Shown here piece after piece: positions 46,849 to 61,800 of a DNA stretch of 64,000 nt. The stretch comes from Morchella semilibera (Eukaryota; Ascomycota; Pezizomycetes; Pezizales; Morchellaceae). The DNA lies in assembly GCA_009192285.1 (NCBI GenBank), contig WBVU01000011.1, forward strand, positions 1,980,668 to 2,044,667, given 5' to 3'. A model generated the notes under the pieces. The model was not told where the DNA came from. It searched no databases and was given only the letters and a program-made list of their open reading frames with translations. Position numbers and translations under genes: made by a program. The first letter of the stretch is position 1, and each line of letters opens with the position of its first letter.

Positions 46849-49800
46849 AAAAGGAAAAGTCGGGTCAGAACTTGTGAGTCTCATGCGCGATTGTGAGCTG
46901 CTGCTGCTGCTGCTGCTGCGTAAAGCAGCAGCAGCACCAGGTCCCCCTTCTTTTCTTTTTTTTTCTTTTTTTTTCTTTTTTCTTTTCCTGCTTACGCCCC
47001 TTCCATTCCCTTCCCTTCCAAGAAAATAAAAATAATTAATAGAGATCTCTCAAACACATACAGTCTCCAAATAAAAAAAAAATAAAAATAAAAAAAATAA
47101 AAAAATAAAAAATAAATACGTCGGTTAACCATAGCAAGCGCTTCATGCTCGACTACGCCCCCCCCCCCCCCCTCTCCCCTAGATCTACGCGCAGCCCCCA
47201 TAGAGAGAGAGAGAGAGAGAGAGAGTGGGATAGTTACATCTATCAATCTCTCACACGTACTGTGGGTTTGCCTTGTGCCTTGCCCGCGTTAAAGCCACTC
47301 TCGACTCGCGCTGCTGTGTGTGTGTGTGTGGGTGTGGGTGTGTCACCAGAGAGCAACTTGCGTGCGCCTCCATCTCTGGATGGGGAATGGCCTAACGGCT
47401 CTCGCTCGCTCGACTACCCTACCTAACTCTACACCCTCTACCGGAGTCCACCGAGCGAGTGCTGTTTTCACAACTCACTCAACTCACCTCGCTCAACTAA
47501 AACTCACTTTGGTAGAGTAGCGAGCTTATCCTGGTACGTATTTGCCCACATATGTGCCATACATAGCTCACATACATAGTACCCTACTTACATACCTACA
47601 TACGTACATACATTTGACTGAACTGGTACTGTATGTCCTCGACTGAGCGGAAAACTATGTGTACCTACCTACTGTACTGTACTTTACCTTGCTAGCTGTG
47701 TCGTGTTAACTCAGCAGAAGCAGCAGGTTAAGTTGGGTAGGATATTCTAAGGTTGCTGTCTTTCCCCCATCTGTCTGTCAAGCAAGCAGCAGTCGTAATC
47801 ACCAAAATATACTCGAACGAAACCCCGGAAATCCCCCCCCCCCCAAAAAAAAAAAGAAAAAAGCAAAAAAGGAATGAAAAATATGTATGTATTCTTTCCT
47901 TTTTTTTTTTTCTTTCTTTCTTTTCTTTCCCGGATGCCCATGCCCCATTGCATCTCCGAACAGACTGCTTGCTTGCTTGCTCTCGACCTCCATCACCATT
48001 TCACCCTGTCCACACAAATTTTTTCCTTTTCGCGCGGCGGTGGTGGTGGTGGTCCAGTTGCCCAGTACTGTCAACCCCGTCTAAGTAGAAGGGTAGAGAA
48101 ATAGACCCGTTGCAAACACGACCGGCGTCGGTTCGGCATCCTGTCTTCTCCAAAAGAGTTGTCGGTCAGTTCACTTCCAGTCCAGTTACTACAATTAAAA
48201 AAGTCTGTCAGTCAGTTAATTTGGCAGGCTTGTCAATGCCTCCCCCCCCCCTCCCTTCCCATGAATTAATTTCCGCCAACACCGCCCTGCCCGTCAAGTC
48301 CGTCGGGTCGGGTCGGTGATGGATCTCTCTCTGCCAGTGCAAAACAACTGTAAAGGTAAAATAGTAAGATGCACCATAATATAGTGTTGGTGATGTGTGC
48401 CAATGATTTTGTTTCCCATTTTTCATTAAAATTTTTTTTTTTTTTACTTCCCGCTCTGCCTCGTTCCCCATCTATCTACCCACCCACACACACACACCAT
48501 CCATCTATCTATCATCTACATGTAGGTAATTCCATCAACAGCCAACCCGGGCTCCTGGGTAAACAGAAGCAACGAGGTGAAAAACGAAAAGAAAAAAAGT
48601 GAAATGTGAGGCCCTCATACCATACCATACCATACCATACCTACCACCACCACAACCACCCCCAATGGCTTAGAATTCTTTTTTTTTTTTTTCTTCCCCT
48701 TCAAAAAAACAATTAAAGAATCCCGCATCGTCGTTTTATCTATCCCACGCGCGCGGAAAAATAGTTGTTGTTTTTTTTCTCCTTGCGTGTGGTGGTGGTA
48801 TAAAACCGAATCGTTACCGTAAATACCTTCTACATGGTTCCCGGGGGGGGCTAGCTAGATTCGATGGATGGATGGATGGGATGGGGAAGGACGTTTCGAT
48901 GAGATGTTCCGCTGGCTGGCTGGCTGGCTAGCGCCTGGCAGGAAGGAATCGTTCTGGAAACAGCAAACGCCCTGTTTTGACTCTAGTACAGACACTTCAT
49001 AGTATACTAAACACCCCCCCCCCCCACCCCTACCTACCTACCCCATGGGTTCAGCAATTGTTCCCGCTTTACTCCCCGGTGGATCCATCTATCCATCTAG
49101 CTAATAATAAACCAGACGGGCGGGCGAATGGGGGGGGCCACAACCCGCAAAACCTTCCTCCACAGAATCTCCGCCAGCAACGACCGTAGTAAGATTGTGG
49201 ATGGATGGGATTGGGGGGGGAGGAGGAGGGACGCTGGGCCATGGTGGAAACCCGAATCGTTGTGTGTTGATTCCTCCAATTGATTACTCTCCCCATTAAT
49301 TCTAACCTCACGCTTTCTCGCTCTCATACCTGCTCTGCTTACTTACGATACTATACTCTCACCTCACCTCATACATACATACAGACGAAAGAAGAATGAT
49401 CTACTTCTAGCCTAGGCTGGTACCTAGGCTAACTCACCAGTTTTCCCACCTAACCTAACCCTTACTACAACTCAGCAGCAGCTTCTTAAAATGGTGGTCC
49501 CCTCCACCCCCAAGCGGCCTAGCCCTCGCTCGCTAGAGCACCGAGTTATCCGTCAAAGCCTAGCGTTAGGCGGGAGCTGTCAGGATTAGGAAAGGGAAGC
49601 CTCGATTGGTTTGCCAGCCCCCCCTCCCCCCATCAAGATATCCCCAGATCAGTGCAAGCTTAGCTGGCCCTCCCTCTCTTCCGACCCCGCGAAAAGGTCG
49701 GGGAAAAAGGAAAGAAGGTACATAAGTACAGTCGCTTCAAACCGAGTAGGTAGGTAGGTAGAGAGCAAGAAAAGAAAAGAAAGAGAGGGAAAGAAAGAAG

Positions 49801-52800
49801 AGAAAAAAAAGGAAGGAAAGGGCGCTCGCACCAGAACAAGAACAAGTCGGAATTATGCTGCCATGCAGTCCATGGATATGGCATGTGGCATGGCATGCTT
49901 GCTTGCTGCTGCTCGGCGTACCTTCGATCTACTCCCTCCCTCCCTCCCTTCCCTTCCCCCCCCTCTTTCTTTTTTGGACTTCAATATTCAATTACCCCTA
50001 GCCCTCCCCGCATATTGTATCGATATAGTGATTAGGGCGTCATTAATATTCATGCGTTATAACCATCTCAAACTCAAAACTTTGAGTTTCGAATGCCGTA
50101 TGTAGAGACGCAACTTCCCCCTCCCCGGGGCGTCCTCGTCGTCGTCGTCGTCTTCGGTATGCCAGCTGGGCATGTTCGGAATTTGTGATATATCGAAAGA
50201 AAAAAAAAATTATTTATTCCATTTCCTCTACAATCGATACCGACCGAGCTACATTCGTTACCGCTATCCACGGCCGATGCTGACCCTCCCCTCCCCCTCC
50301 CCCTTGAATTACCCTTCCCGGGATTGAGCACATACTACCATACGTCCGCTGTATCAGAATATCTAAAATCAGGGCAAGGCAGGCAGAATAAGTAGGGCTT
50401 TGTAGTGGGTGGTGGTGCGGTGGCGGTCGTGGTCGTGGGTATGCATCACCACCACCACCACAACCACAACCACGGCGGTGGAAGAAGATCATGGACAAGA
50501 GAATATTATTTCTCTCGTACCACCACCATAGAGCACGAGATAGAATCAATGGCCATCTATGGAGCACACGACTCACCACACACCACCAGTTCATACACTG
50601 CATACCTCTACATCCCATCCATCCATCCACGTACGTCGCGGCCATCATCAATCAACCTGTAACGTATGTAGCTGTGCCTAGAACTTTTTAAAAAGTGAGC
50701 CATATCATCTCAATGGAGATCCTCCCCCCTCCCCCCAATTACTTGCGCTTCCCTCGGCCGCCGCCGCTCATGAGCTGCCCGCCTATCATGGTTCAGGACA
50801 GGGCTTTAAACTTTTCTTTTTTGCTCGCGTCCTGCTTACATACATTACTCCATCCTACCAGTAAAGGTACATACTTGAAGTACCCCGGGTCTGGGGTGGA
50901 GAGGAGAGAAGGGAGCTAGCTAGCTGATCATTAATGATCCGATCCGCCGCGCCGAAGGGAAACTTCTTGCGGCCTCCCCCAGTTTGGGGGGGGGGGGGGC
51001 ATGTCGTGCAGGGACCATCTCTTCTTTCTTCCTCTTCTTCCTCTCATATATGTACTCTATATGTACAGACAGCACAAGACCGCGAGGAGAAAAAAAAATA
51101 AATTATTTTTTATATCCTTTTATTTCCCTATTTACGCGCGCCCGAACCCAACCCAGTAACCAATTCCTCTCCGACCTTCGGGACGCATGCTACGCTTTGG
51201 GACGAAGGGGCAAAGGGACAAAATGCCATATACCACTTTCCCACCCACACATCCACACATCCATCTGCATGCATGCATGGCGGATGCGGGATGGAGGGAG
51301 GTGGAGGTGGTGGAGGGCGTGGATGTGCGCCAACGAACCAACGAACGGACGAAGCCCAAACCCTAACCCACCCACACCCGCCCCTTAACCCTAAGCAAAA
51401 GCAAAGGTGATCCTCCTGTCTCTCTCGCTCCATGGGAAGGAAATCAGAGGGAAGGGCAATGCCATCCCGTCAATCTTATCCCTTCTTTGGACGTTCGTAT
51501 ACAACTGTAACCGAGTTCTAGAGGGAAAGATAGAGATTTCACATCTGCCTGCCAGGTATGTGGGCTGGCAAGGCTAAGTCATGCTTTGACCCCAGGTTGA
51601 TCCTTTCCCCCTCTGGCCTATCGGCCCTGGTGGAGGGAAAAAAAAAAAGCTGTAGAGAGTGTAGGTACCTACAAAGGGGATTTCTTCTTTCTTTCTTTTT
51701 TACACATCACTCTAGATCTCTAGCTTTTCGAGTTCCCGATTCCATCTACTCTTATCACGAACTCTGTCTGGTCTGTTCTGCTTTGCTTGTGCAATAGAAT
51801 GGGCTAGGCCGGCTCACTGTGCCTATGCCTACTCGCACTCGCACTCGCACCGGCCACCGTTGAAGAGAGAGGGAGGCGAACCAGGCCAACCGGCTACCTA
51901 CACCCCCTCCCCCAGCTCGCCAGGAGTCCGAGTCGTTAAGCGTTACAGAATATGTACTCTGCCAGGCAGGCCATATGGCCATCCCCCTCCATAACCCTAC
52001 ACGCTACATACATGTACTACAACCTATATACTTACATAGATTACCTAAAGCACCACCACTATCCAATTCACGATGCTGCTGCTTCTTGTTTTTTTTTTGC
52101 TTCTTTTTCTTTTCTTCCTTTCTTTCTTTTCCCGGTTCATGGCAATAGCTTCTTTTGTTGTTGTTGAGTGGCCTCCACGTATGTAGTAAGTAAGTAGTCT
52201 TGGTGGTGGTGGTGGTGGTGGTGGTTTCTTATTTTTTTTTTTTGATTGATGGAGGGATCGTCGTCAGGTGGGCTTTTAGGGTATTAAATGTGTGGCTATA
52301 ATTAAATGAATTTCCACCATCCACCCCAACCCCCCCCCTCCCCCCCCCCCCCCCCCTCACACCCCCCCTCCCCCATCCGCAGCAGCTTGAGACTCCAAGT
52401 AATCGGTACTGTAGTCGGTACGTACCTACATGTATATACCACTGTCCGGTTTGACTGACTGTCTGGCCAGAGTTAGAGTAGAAAGAAGGCCGGGTACACT
52501 ACATTTCCCCAGACTTTTCCCTCGCCCTCCCTCCTGCTGGTTGGTTGGCTAGTGGTACCGGTTCTCTCTGACTACATGTGGGACTACTCTAGAATTTAAA
52601 AGCGCATATGTGCCCACTTGCAATGTGCATACATACATACTTCATATGATCCGGGCTACTCTTCTCGAGCGAGTAGGTACTTAAGTACCTCCTGTGGCTA
52701 ATGTTAGAGAGACCCACCGCCGTCGAGGAGGTATCAAGCCCAACCGTCCCGCATGCATGCATGTATGTCCGTGGCTAGAGCTTCTCTCACAGCACAAAGG

Positions 52801-55785
52801 TACATACATACATACTCTGCTCTACCCATACACCTCTGTACAACCCATCACTATGTACTTACTATGTACCCACATACATGCTATAGCTAATTAACCTAAC
52901 CCAGCCCAGCCTCTCTCTCTCTCTCTCGTGGCAAGCTGCAGATAATTTACTGTCGTCCACTTGTCACCCCTTCCCTCTCTCGTTCCAGGAAGCTCTAGCC
53001 TGCTTTTCTTCCTGGGCCGACAGCGGATCATCCACGAGGCTTGCAGCAAGCAGAGTTTTGCGATGAAATCAAATTTCACTCCCTCCCTCCCAACCACCGT
53101 GTATGAGAGAAGGTGGCTTTAGCTCTCTAGGGTACCCTCCTGAAGATCCCTCTTTTTTTTGTAGTGGCGGAAAATTATTGTATTATCATTATCATTATTA
53201 CTATTTTTTTTTTTTGAAATACCCGCCATAACAGCAGGTGGCTAGCTAGCTAGCTAGCAGCTAGCAGCCAGCAGCTAGTCTAGCCCGGAGCTCTCGAGGA
53301 GGAGGGGGGGTCACACACGCACGTCAAGCGTTTTGGATGTCTGTCTCCGTCCGATCAATTACATTTCCCGTGACCGCGCGCCCCATCCATTGTGACCGGC
53401 GGCGGCGGTGGTGGTGGTGATGGTGGTGGTGGTGATCTGATCTTCGTCGACAATAATAGCTGTCCGACAATCATTTCCGCTTCCCATCCCCCCCCCCCTT
53501 CCCCCTCCCCCCCTTCTCTCCACACTTGGGGGCCAGATCTCTGACAGATAGCATCCGAAAGGGGGAGAAGAAAGGGATGAGCGCCGGCGCTCGACACTAT
53601 CACGTAGGTAGCTAGCTACCTACTACTACTGCTACTACTACGCCAGCAAAGACAGACATGTTCTCTACAAAGCTTGCTTTTTGACCAAACCCGGCGTGAC
53701 AATGACAGGGCACATCATGGCTCGCAATCGGGGGCGGTTAGTTAGGGTAAGGGGTAAAACAGTAAAAGCAAAGCACTCATGGAAGAATAGTTACCCAAAA
53801 GGATACTGTGACAAAAAAACCCTAACCTTGCGGATCTACTACCAGACGGGGCAAAGGATGGATAGAGACGGAGCAGCAGCAGTTGTACCTACATGAAGCA
53901 ATTCGGAGTAGCTAGGGAAATAGAAAAATAGAATACCGCTGCAATTGCATGCCATGTAGTCAAGCTGTCAAGTCTGCCTCACTGTGAATCTAGCTATAGC
54001 ACTCTACTCCCTTCCCTTTCTCTCTCTCTCACTCGAGATCTCACTCACTCACTACCTGCCCTATCTAGAGAGTATCAATTCCCACTCCGTAAGCGTCCAG
54101 CGGCAGCAGAAGGCACTCTAGGAGCTACCATTGTCGGGCATGTTACTACACAGGGCGTCCACTTTCAAATCATGCTGCTCCTGCTCTATCTCTGCGCTGC
54201 TTTCACACTCACTCACTCACTCTCTTTCCAGCTTATGTCCCCTCCCCTCCCCTCCCCCCTACTTAGTTCCCACTACCCTGACCCTGCCCTGCCTGCCCTG
54301 CTCTGCCCGGTCCTGCCTTGCCCGGGGATCGTAACAACAATTCTCCGGGCGCTTCCATAAACTTTCCCCAAAGCGGGCATCCTCTACCTCCGGAGCAGCA
54401 GTCAACCTAGATATTGCAAACAGCACCAGGTGGGAAGACAAAAAAGATGAAACCCCATCCCATGTGGATGCTTGTTCCGAAGATCGATATCAAACACATC
54501 TGATTCCGCGCGCTGCCCTTCGATAGTGCAGGCTACATAGCAACACAACACCCCATATGACACGAACACACTAGAAGATGCAACCACACCAACGTTTGAC
54601 TTTTCATGGCTGGCGCTGGCTGGCTTGAGCCACCAATGAACTAGTCTTGAATCTGAACTGGGCGGGCCGGTGATTAGGTGCTGGGTTGCACTGGTAGGGC
54701 TGCAGGTGGTGGTTTTCCTGCTGCTGCTTCCTAATTCAGACATGCTGCCTACTTTTATTACGTTTTCTTCTTCTCTCTCGCTCTCCGTCTGTTTCTCCCC
54801 CCCTCCCACCCTTTCCCTTCCCCTCCGACTCCGATATAACATGTGAAATTGTAGGTTGAGACAGCGGAAAAGGCAGAATACGCGCTCATCTTCTCTCCGT
54901 ATATTTGTTTTTTTTTTTGTAACAGGACGCTCGATCATTTACATGTGAGCGATGAGGCACCGATTCCCAGTTGCGTTTGACATCTCGAGATCTATCGCTC
55001 GAACCCTCACTATCTGCCACACACCACTAGGTAAGTACTCACACACATCCCATATCCATACCCATACATACGAGAGAACCGGGGAACTACGGCGGCGGCG
55101 GCGTTTGGGACACACACACACGGCGTACCTATGTACTTACTTAGCTACGTGAGCTGTTAACCTATGTTGCTGCTGCTGCTTCTGCTTCTGATTTCCGATA
55201 GATAAGGGCCGAGACAGTTCAAGTGAATGCAACACGGTGTCAGGAAGTGGTTAGCTATCATCAGCCATTAGCTGGCTGCTGTCCAGCAACCAGCCATCCA
55301 GCCAGCCAGCCCTAGCCCTGGGGGGGGGGATGGCGATGGGGATCGGGGGGATTACAAATTACTGTCTTTGGGGGGGTATTGGTGATCTGTTCTTTTCTTT
55401 TTTTTCCCCTTCTTTCCTTTTTATTTTTATTTTTATTACTTTCTCTCTCCCCGCCCAATACATATCATTCTCTATCTTTCTGTGTCACGGATGACAATTA
55501 AGACGGTTTCAAAGTGAGGGTTTTTTTTTCCTGTCTTCATCTCACTCGACTCGCCAGGATTGACTGTGGCTTGATTCTGGAAGGCTGCACAATTATTGTG
55601 GTCCGGCTAGGTAGTCAATAGAGTAGACAGAGTAGGAAGACCGCCGGCAAGGTAACCAGTCAGTCAGGTAGCCAGCACCAGTCACCCACTGCCTAGGGTG
55701 GACAGGTAGACAGACAGACAGGTAAACACTGTAGGGCTGCTCAATCAGCACCACGCAACTGGACGGGAGGACGCAATGAAGAACC

Positions 55786-55817
<32 letters not shown>

Positions 55818-58800
55818 AACGGATTCCATAGGGCGAGCACAACGACACGACACGACCACGCACGACACAACCGCGTCGCATCGCCCGCAAACAAAGTTTA
55901 TCTCACTTGACGCAGTGTGCAAAGTCAGTAACGCCATCGAAGCATGAGCAGTCAGGGGAGGTCTACATACATCGTCACCCGGTTGAGTGGACATGGGCCC
56001 GCATGCACAATTGTTGTTTGTGTGCCTCTACATGGGCATGAATCGAATTTGATGAGAACAAAAAAAAAAACGGCTAAAAAAGAATCACGATACCCTACCG
56101 GCCGGTCTCAATCAATTAATTACAAACCGGACAGGGCAGGCGGATAGGAAGATCGTCATGACGAACGCCGCCGCCGCTCCTGCTGCTGCTGCTGCTGCTG
56201 CAGTACGTCAACTGCACAGCTATGTAGGTAGCTAACTAATTTGTTAATTGGGTAGAGTGGGAGAGTAAGGAGTAAGAGGGCTGAAAAAAAAAAAAAAAAG
56301 GTCGGATGTCAGGTATCGTGACCTTTTGTTGACAGCAGGCAGCAGGTGGGTATGTGAATGTGAGTAAGTAGTAATAGTCTCGATAGTATTATTGTCGATG
56401 TCGTCGTCGTCGTCGTGTCCAGCGAACGACATAGAAAGGAATTTACAAGCCACTTACGTACCAAATGACAGCTCGCCCAGTCCCAAGATCCACTAATATT
56501 AGTCCTCTCTACTAGTTAACAAGTAGAATAGCGTTGGTTACCTTCCTCCTTCCCCCAGAGGAATCGCTAGCCAGGTACCCAAACAAACATCGTATGTATC
56601 GTATCCCCAAAAACGCACCGTAGATCAACCGCACCCGTCTCAGGTACATACGTACATCACGTTTCTTTCTTCTTCCAGGCCATCTGACTGGCAGCCCTAT
56701 TATGGGGAGGGGACGAGTTATTTTGTTTCTCCTGGACTGGACTGGCCGACATCTCCCTTCCTGTTTCTCTAGTGCCTGTTAGTTGGCTTGCTTGTTGTCG
56801 TGGTGCTACTGGTTTCTTTTTTCTTTTTTTTTTTGCTCTCGCTTTGTCACCTAATGCACCCCGCATGATATACGGTAGATCCTACGAGCCTCACTCTTCA
56901 CCTCACTTCAGTAGCCTCACACTCAATACTGCCAACTCTACACCTGCACTGCGCGTAGAATCCGAGTGGCCAGACCATGTGCTGTGCAGACTATTCATTG
57001 GTTTCTTTCGTTTCTTTTTCTCCTCTCTCTCCACTCACCTACCATTCGGGGCTATTTTCTTGTTTCCAGGAACGTTTCATGTTCTTCTTTGTTTCCGTTT
57101 CTTGTTTTTTTTTTTCAGGATATGCTGTATTTGTTTTTTCGTCTTTTTTGTTTTTTCCATCATCCAGTTTTCGTCTCCCCGTTTTATTCCATTTCCACCC
57201 GTTTGAGGAATTCCCTCTTTCACCCCACCACCACCCCCGTCCTCCGACTGCTGCTGCTGCTGCTGTTGCCTGCAAGTAAGTGGCCAACTAGCGTATTACC
57301 AGATGTATGTTCACAGATCCCGAATCGCTGTTCGCGTTCGTTCGTTCGCAAGGCAGAGCAGAAGTGTCCTCTGCGGCTGTTTGTCTGTCATACAAAAAAC
57401 CTACGCGTGACATGACTGGCCGCTTGAGTCAGTGACCAACCAAGCTAACCCTCTTCCCCCTCCCCCCTCCCCCCACCCCACCCCGCAAACCCCTACCCTA
57501 CCTACCTTGTGCAGGGGTGTGATCGTGTGAGTGTGTGTGTGATGCGCCCTTTTCATCGATCTTGCGTTTGTTTGCAGGGCAGACCGATTTGGTTTCGTTT
57601 GTGACCCTCAGGAAACGAAGGGTTAAAAGAGCGAGTTGGCTGAAAGGGGGGGGGGTGAGTAGGTAAGCATGCAGGTGGTGGGTGGTGGACACTGGTGGTG
57701 ATGGGGGCTAAAAACAGATTTATCAGCCCTGAGAAAGAAGCAAATTCTACTGTAAGGGTTTTGAAATTTGAAGGGGGCCGGAAAGGGGTGTATTAGCAAC
57801 AGTTTCGGAACCCTCGTTTTCCTGTAAGCAGTGCTTTTTTGAGGGCTCGTGGTCCCCCCCTAGGTATGTAGCTACATGCATAGAGTAGCTAGCTAGCTAG
57901 GTGCTAATAATAAAACAATAAATTACTCTAGGTCCATACTAGCAGTACGTAGGCAGGCAGGTAGACTGGTGACAAGAATAGGGGGGTCATTTACAGCTAT
58001 TTTGAAAATAGCAGGAGGACAGGGCATGGGATAAGGGAGCTATCGTACTCTAGACATCATAGACACAGACAGTATGACGATGTAGTGTAGTAGCTCTCAT
58101 GTACCTACGTAATCCACGGTGTGCGTGTGTAAATCACCAAGTATCACCCGCCCTCCCCCTCCCCCTTCCAACCCCCCCTTCCACCCTCCTCCGGATTCTT
58201 CCGGTCAGCAAACTCTCACTCACCGTTCAAACAACCTTTCTTTACCACGTTTCCACCGCGCCCTGGTCTGGCTGGTCCCTGGTCTTGGCCCTGGTCATGA
58301 GGGTTAGGGGTCTTTGGATCACAAACCTACCACCATCTTTCAGGAAGGAGGAATACAATACATAGGGAGGAGGGAGGAGAGTGCTATGACACATTCCCCA
58401 CACACTGCTAGCTGCTGCTCGTTTCACAGCATACCCCGCGATAACCCTCCGCTACCTACCTACTACAAACCCTTGCTTTTTCACACTGCCCCCCCCGGCT
58501 GGTCTGTGACTCTTTCGCCTTTTTTTCAGCTCCCACTGGCTTCCATCCAGGATCGACGGTGGTCCCGGTGAAGCGCGTGTGTGTGTGTGCGTGCGTGTGT
58601 GGAACCCCCCCCTCCGTCATTCACAAAAACAGGTGGACCCTTGCAGAGGATCGCGGATTCACGTGAGGAGGGAGGAATTATGCGTGGAAGACAAAAGACT
58701 CATACGCATGTATATAGATGGGTGGAGTATATCTCTCGGCGCGGTTGTTTACCCGCTGCCGCCACCGCGTGGGAGGGTGTGTGGTGGGATGGGGGAGGAA

Positions 58801-61800
58801 TTGGGAGACATTGTTGGCCAATTTGTGTTGTGCTCCGCCGCCGGCTCTGGGGTAGGATGTGCTAAGGGCCTGTAGACTATTTTCCGTACCTACATACTGT
58901 AGCTAGCTAGCTAGCCAGGGGTGGGGGGAGGGCGTATGACATATGTGCTCTTGTCTCGCTAATCTAATTAATCTACCTATATTATATAGTGCTGCTGCCT
59001 AGTGCTTGCTTTCTAATTGTATTGTGTGGGTACATAGTCAAGTGAGATGTCGCGAGAATGTACTTTTAATCTTTCTTGCAGCTGAGGATGAGGCTTAAGG
59101 TTTGGTGGCTACAGGCTACAGCACGGGACCACCCCTCCCCCCATCGCTAGCACTGTATGTACGACGATCCCGCTGTTACCTGCCTGCCTGCCTGCCTGCG
59201 GGCAGTGCAATCTGCGACAAACGGCTAGGTACCAGCGCTGCTGCGCGATTTTGGCGATCGATAGCCGCGCCGCAGAAGGGGCAGTAGCAAAGAGGAGGCT
59301 CTTTTCTCATGTTACACCCGCCACTCGCTATGGCGGGCAATGCTTTCTAATTGCATAGCCCTAACAGAGAAGACCAAGCTTTGGAAGCAGGTACTGCTCT
59401 AGTAGCAGCGACAGGTTAGGCGGGCACTTAGGTAGGTAGGTAGGTAGGTAGGTACTGGGCTGTGCTGTGCTGCTGTGACATGACCGTCAATCTCCTCCCC
59501 CCCCCCTCCAAAATACTCAGCCAGTAGATACAGGCCATCACACGACACATCCCACTGCCGCTCTGTGATCTTTGGCATGAAGAGCTCTGACCCAGATGCT
59601 TCCCATCCCATCCCATGTATCGTAAGCGAGGCCTATGGATGCCTCTCAATCTTACATATGTACATGTTGTTTGGTATAATATGATATGATCTTCCTCTCT
59701 CCTCTGATCTGCTGTAGCCGGACGCACTGCACAAGTGTATGTATGTGGGACCCTATTTACCCGGCGCGTAGGCGGGTGTAGCCAATCACAAGCGCATTTC
59801 CCGCTAGCTGAGGTGGATGATGGGCCTTGGCGGAAATTCCGGGCGGGATGAAAATAGCGCCCAGTCAGAGCCATTGGAATGGTCCGAACCGGTATATTTA
59901 GGGCCATGGGACCGTTGCAATTGGTAAGCTGCTGCTATTGGGATTGGGTTGGGTAATATGGTGATTGTGAGGCTCTCTCTCTCTCTGTTTATATGATCGT
60001 TCATTGGTAAGGACGGGATTACGGACGGGATGAACGCAACGCTGCGCGGTAAGAATAGTACCCTACGGTCTACCATGTAGCGTACATGCTAAGTATGTAG
60101 CTGCTATTATTATATCGGAAATTACAGGACCGCGCCCGACCGGCAGACTGGGAAGTGAAAACTTAACCTTAAAAAACTCGGTGCTGTTGGGACCGGAGAG
60201 TAGCCAATCGGTATAGTAGGTACATGTACATGTAGGCAGGCTGTTCTTTTTGATCTAGGTAACTTTTCCCAAGGTTTTGGTAGCCGCCAGGGTCGGATGC
60301 GGGAATGTGTATTTTTTGATTCCACGCTGTTGAATCTCGTGGGAGCCAATCGGTGGGATTGGTTATTATTTTTTATTTTATTTTTTTGAATGGAGAACGA
60401 ATCGGTATGTGGTAGGTACATGTCGGTATTTCGAGGTAAAAAAAAAAAAAAAAGGTACATACCTACAACTTAGAGACGCCCATCATCGGACTGGAACGCA
60501 AACCTTAAAGTTGGATGATTGACATTGCGACATTGCGGCATTGCAATTGATTACCACCACGTACGTGTACCGGGCTGGCCTGTCCAATTCGCCCAATAGC
60601 TATAGTAGTAGTAGTAATAATAATATAACCACCGGTCCATATATAATGTAGATGCACAGCCAGCCAGCCAGCCTCCTGTAGGTTTTGACAGACGCCAACA
60701 CGGGCGGGACGATCATCAGATCATGCAAAAATGAGATTGCGACAGATGTGCCCTCGGATCACGTATGGTATACATATCGTTAAGTATAATCTGCATGAGG
60801 TGATCATGAAGTGGCGGGCGCCTAAGGCGTCCAGCGTATTGGGGCGATTACGGTTACTCGATATGTAGTGATCTGCACTATGGGTTGGGGGGGGAGGGCA
60901 TTGTAAGAGGTAGTAGCGCGGCAGTCACAGATAGATTGGTAGATTATGTACTCTAGATATTGGTAACGACTACGAGAGAAGCAGTAGCAGCGCGGCTACA
61001 AATGTATGTAACAAAGTCGGACGGATCTTCACGGGCTATCACTCACTCGCTCACTCACTCACTCACAACCAGCACGCTAGCGCCCGAGACCGGACCGGAG
61101 AGATGAGCGGGCACTCGCCCGTTTACCTCCATTCACGCGCCATGTCACAATGCCCCCCCCATCCTGCCTTGACCTTGGGTATCGTATCGCCTGTATGTCT
61201 GATTGCCATTGCCAGCCTACCCTTGGCCTTGGTTCTCCCCCGTGGGCGTAGAGCAGAGCAGCATAAATTAAGAGCTGTCATAATCATATGCAGCAATTGC
61301 CATACCGACTAGAGTACACTACACGACACTACGGCGTGACTAGCGGAGAGATGAGCGTCCCCCCCCCCCCCAGCATCGTCCGATCCCGGCATGTCGCGAT
61401 TACCGCAGGAATTGCATCCCAGCAATTAAATTTAATATTCATGGAATCACGCACTATCACTCACTCACCCACATCCTGGAGCCACTTTCTTTCCTTTTTT
61501 TTTTGGGGGGGGGGGCTCTCGCCACATGGAGCCCCCAGCCACTTTCGACGTGGCAGGGGGTCCCTCCCCGGAGTTGTTCCTTTCTTTCTTTTCTCTCTCT
61601 CTCTCTTCCGGTGGTATCCGGTGCTGGCCGGCGCGCCCAGCTAGCTGCTTGATGGTATCGTGCAATTGTGTCTCCGGGCATTAATTAGGCCCAAAAGAGG
61701 CGGGTTGTTGGCAAGCTGTATATCACGGCTTCACGGCCTCAGGGCTGTCAGCGAGGCTGTCCTAGCTAGCTAGGTGTTTTTTAAATTGGGAGAGCGAACC

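Noticed and set aside
54402-54938. 178-codon minus-strand frame, the longest in the right-hand desert
   Set aside because: Covers purine-rich low-complexity sequence and has no domain, and no promoter or splice context supports it.
59428-59907. 159-codon minus-strand frame
   Set aside because: Runs into a TAGG tetranucleotide repeat (YLPTYLPT-type peptide) and has no recognisable content.
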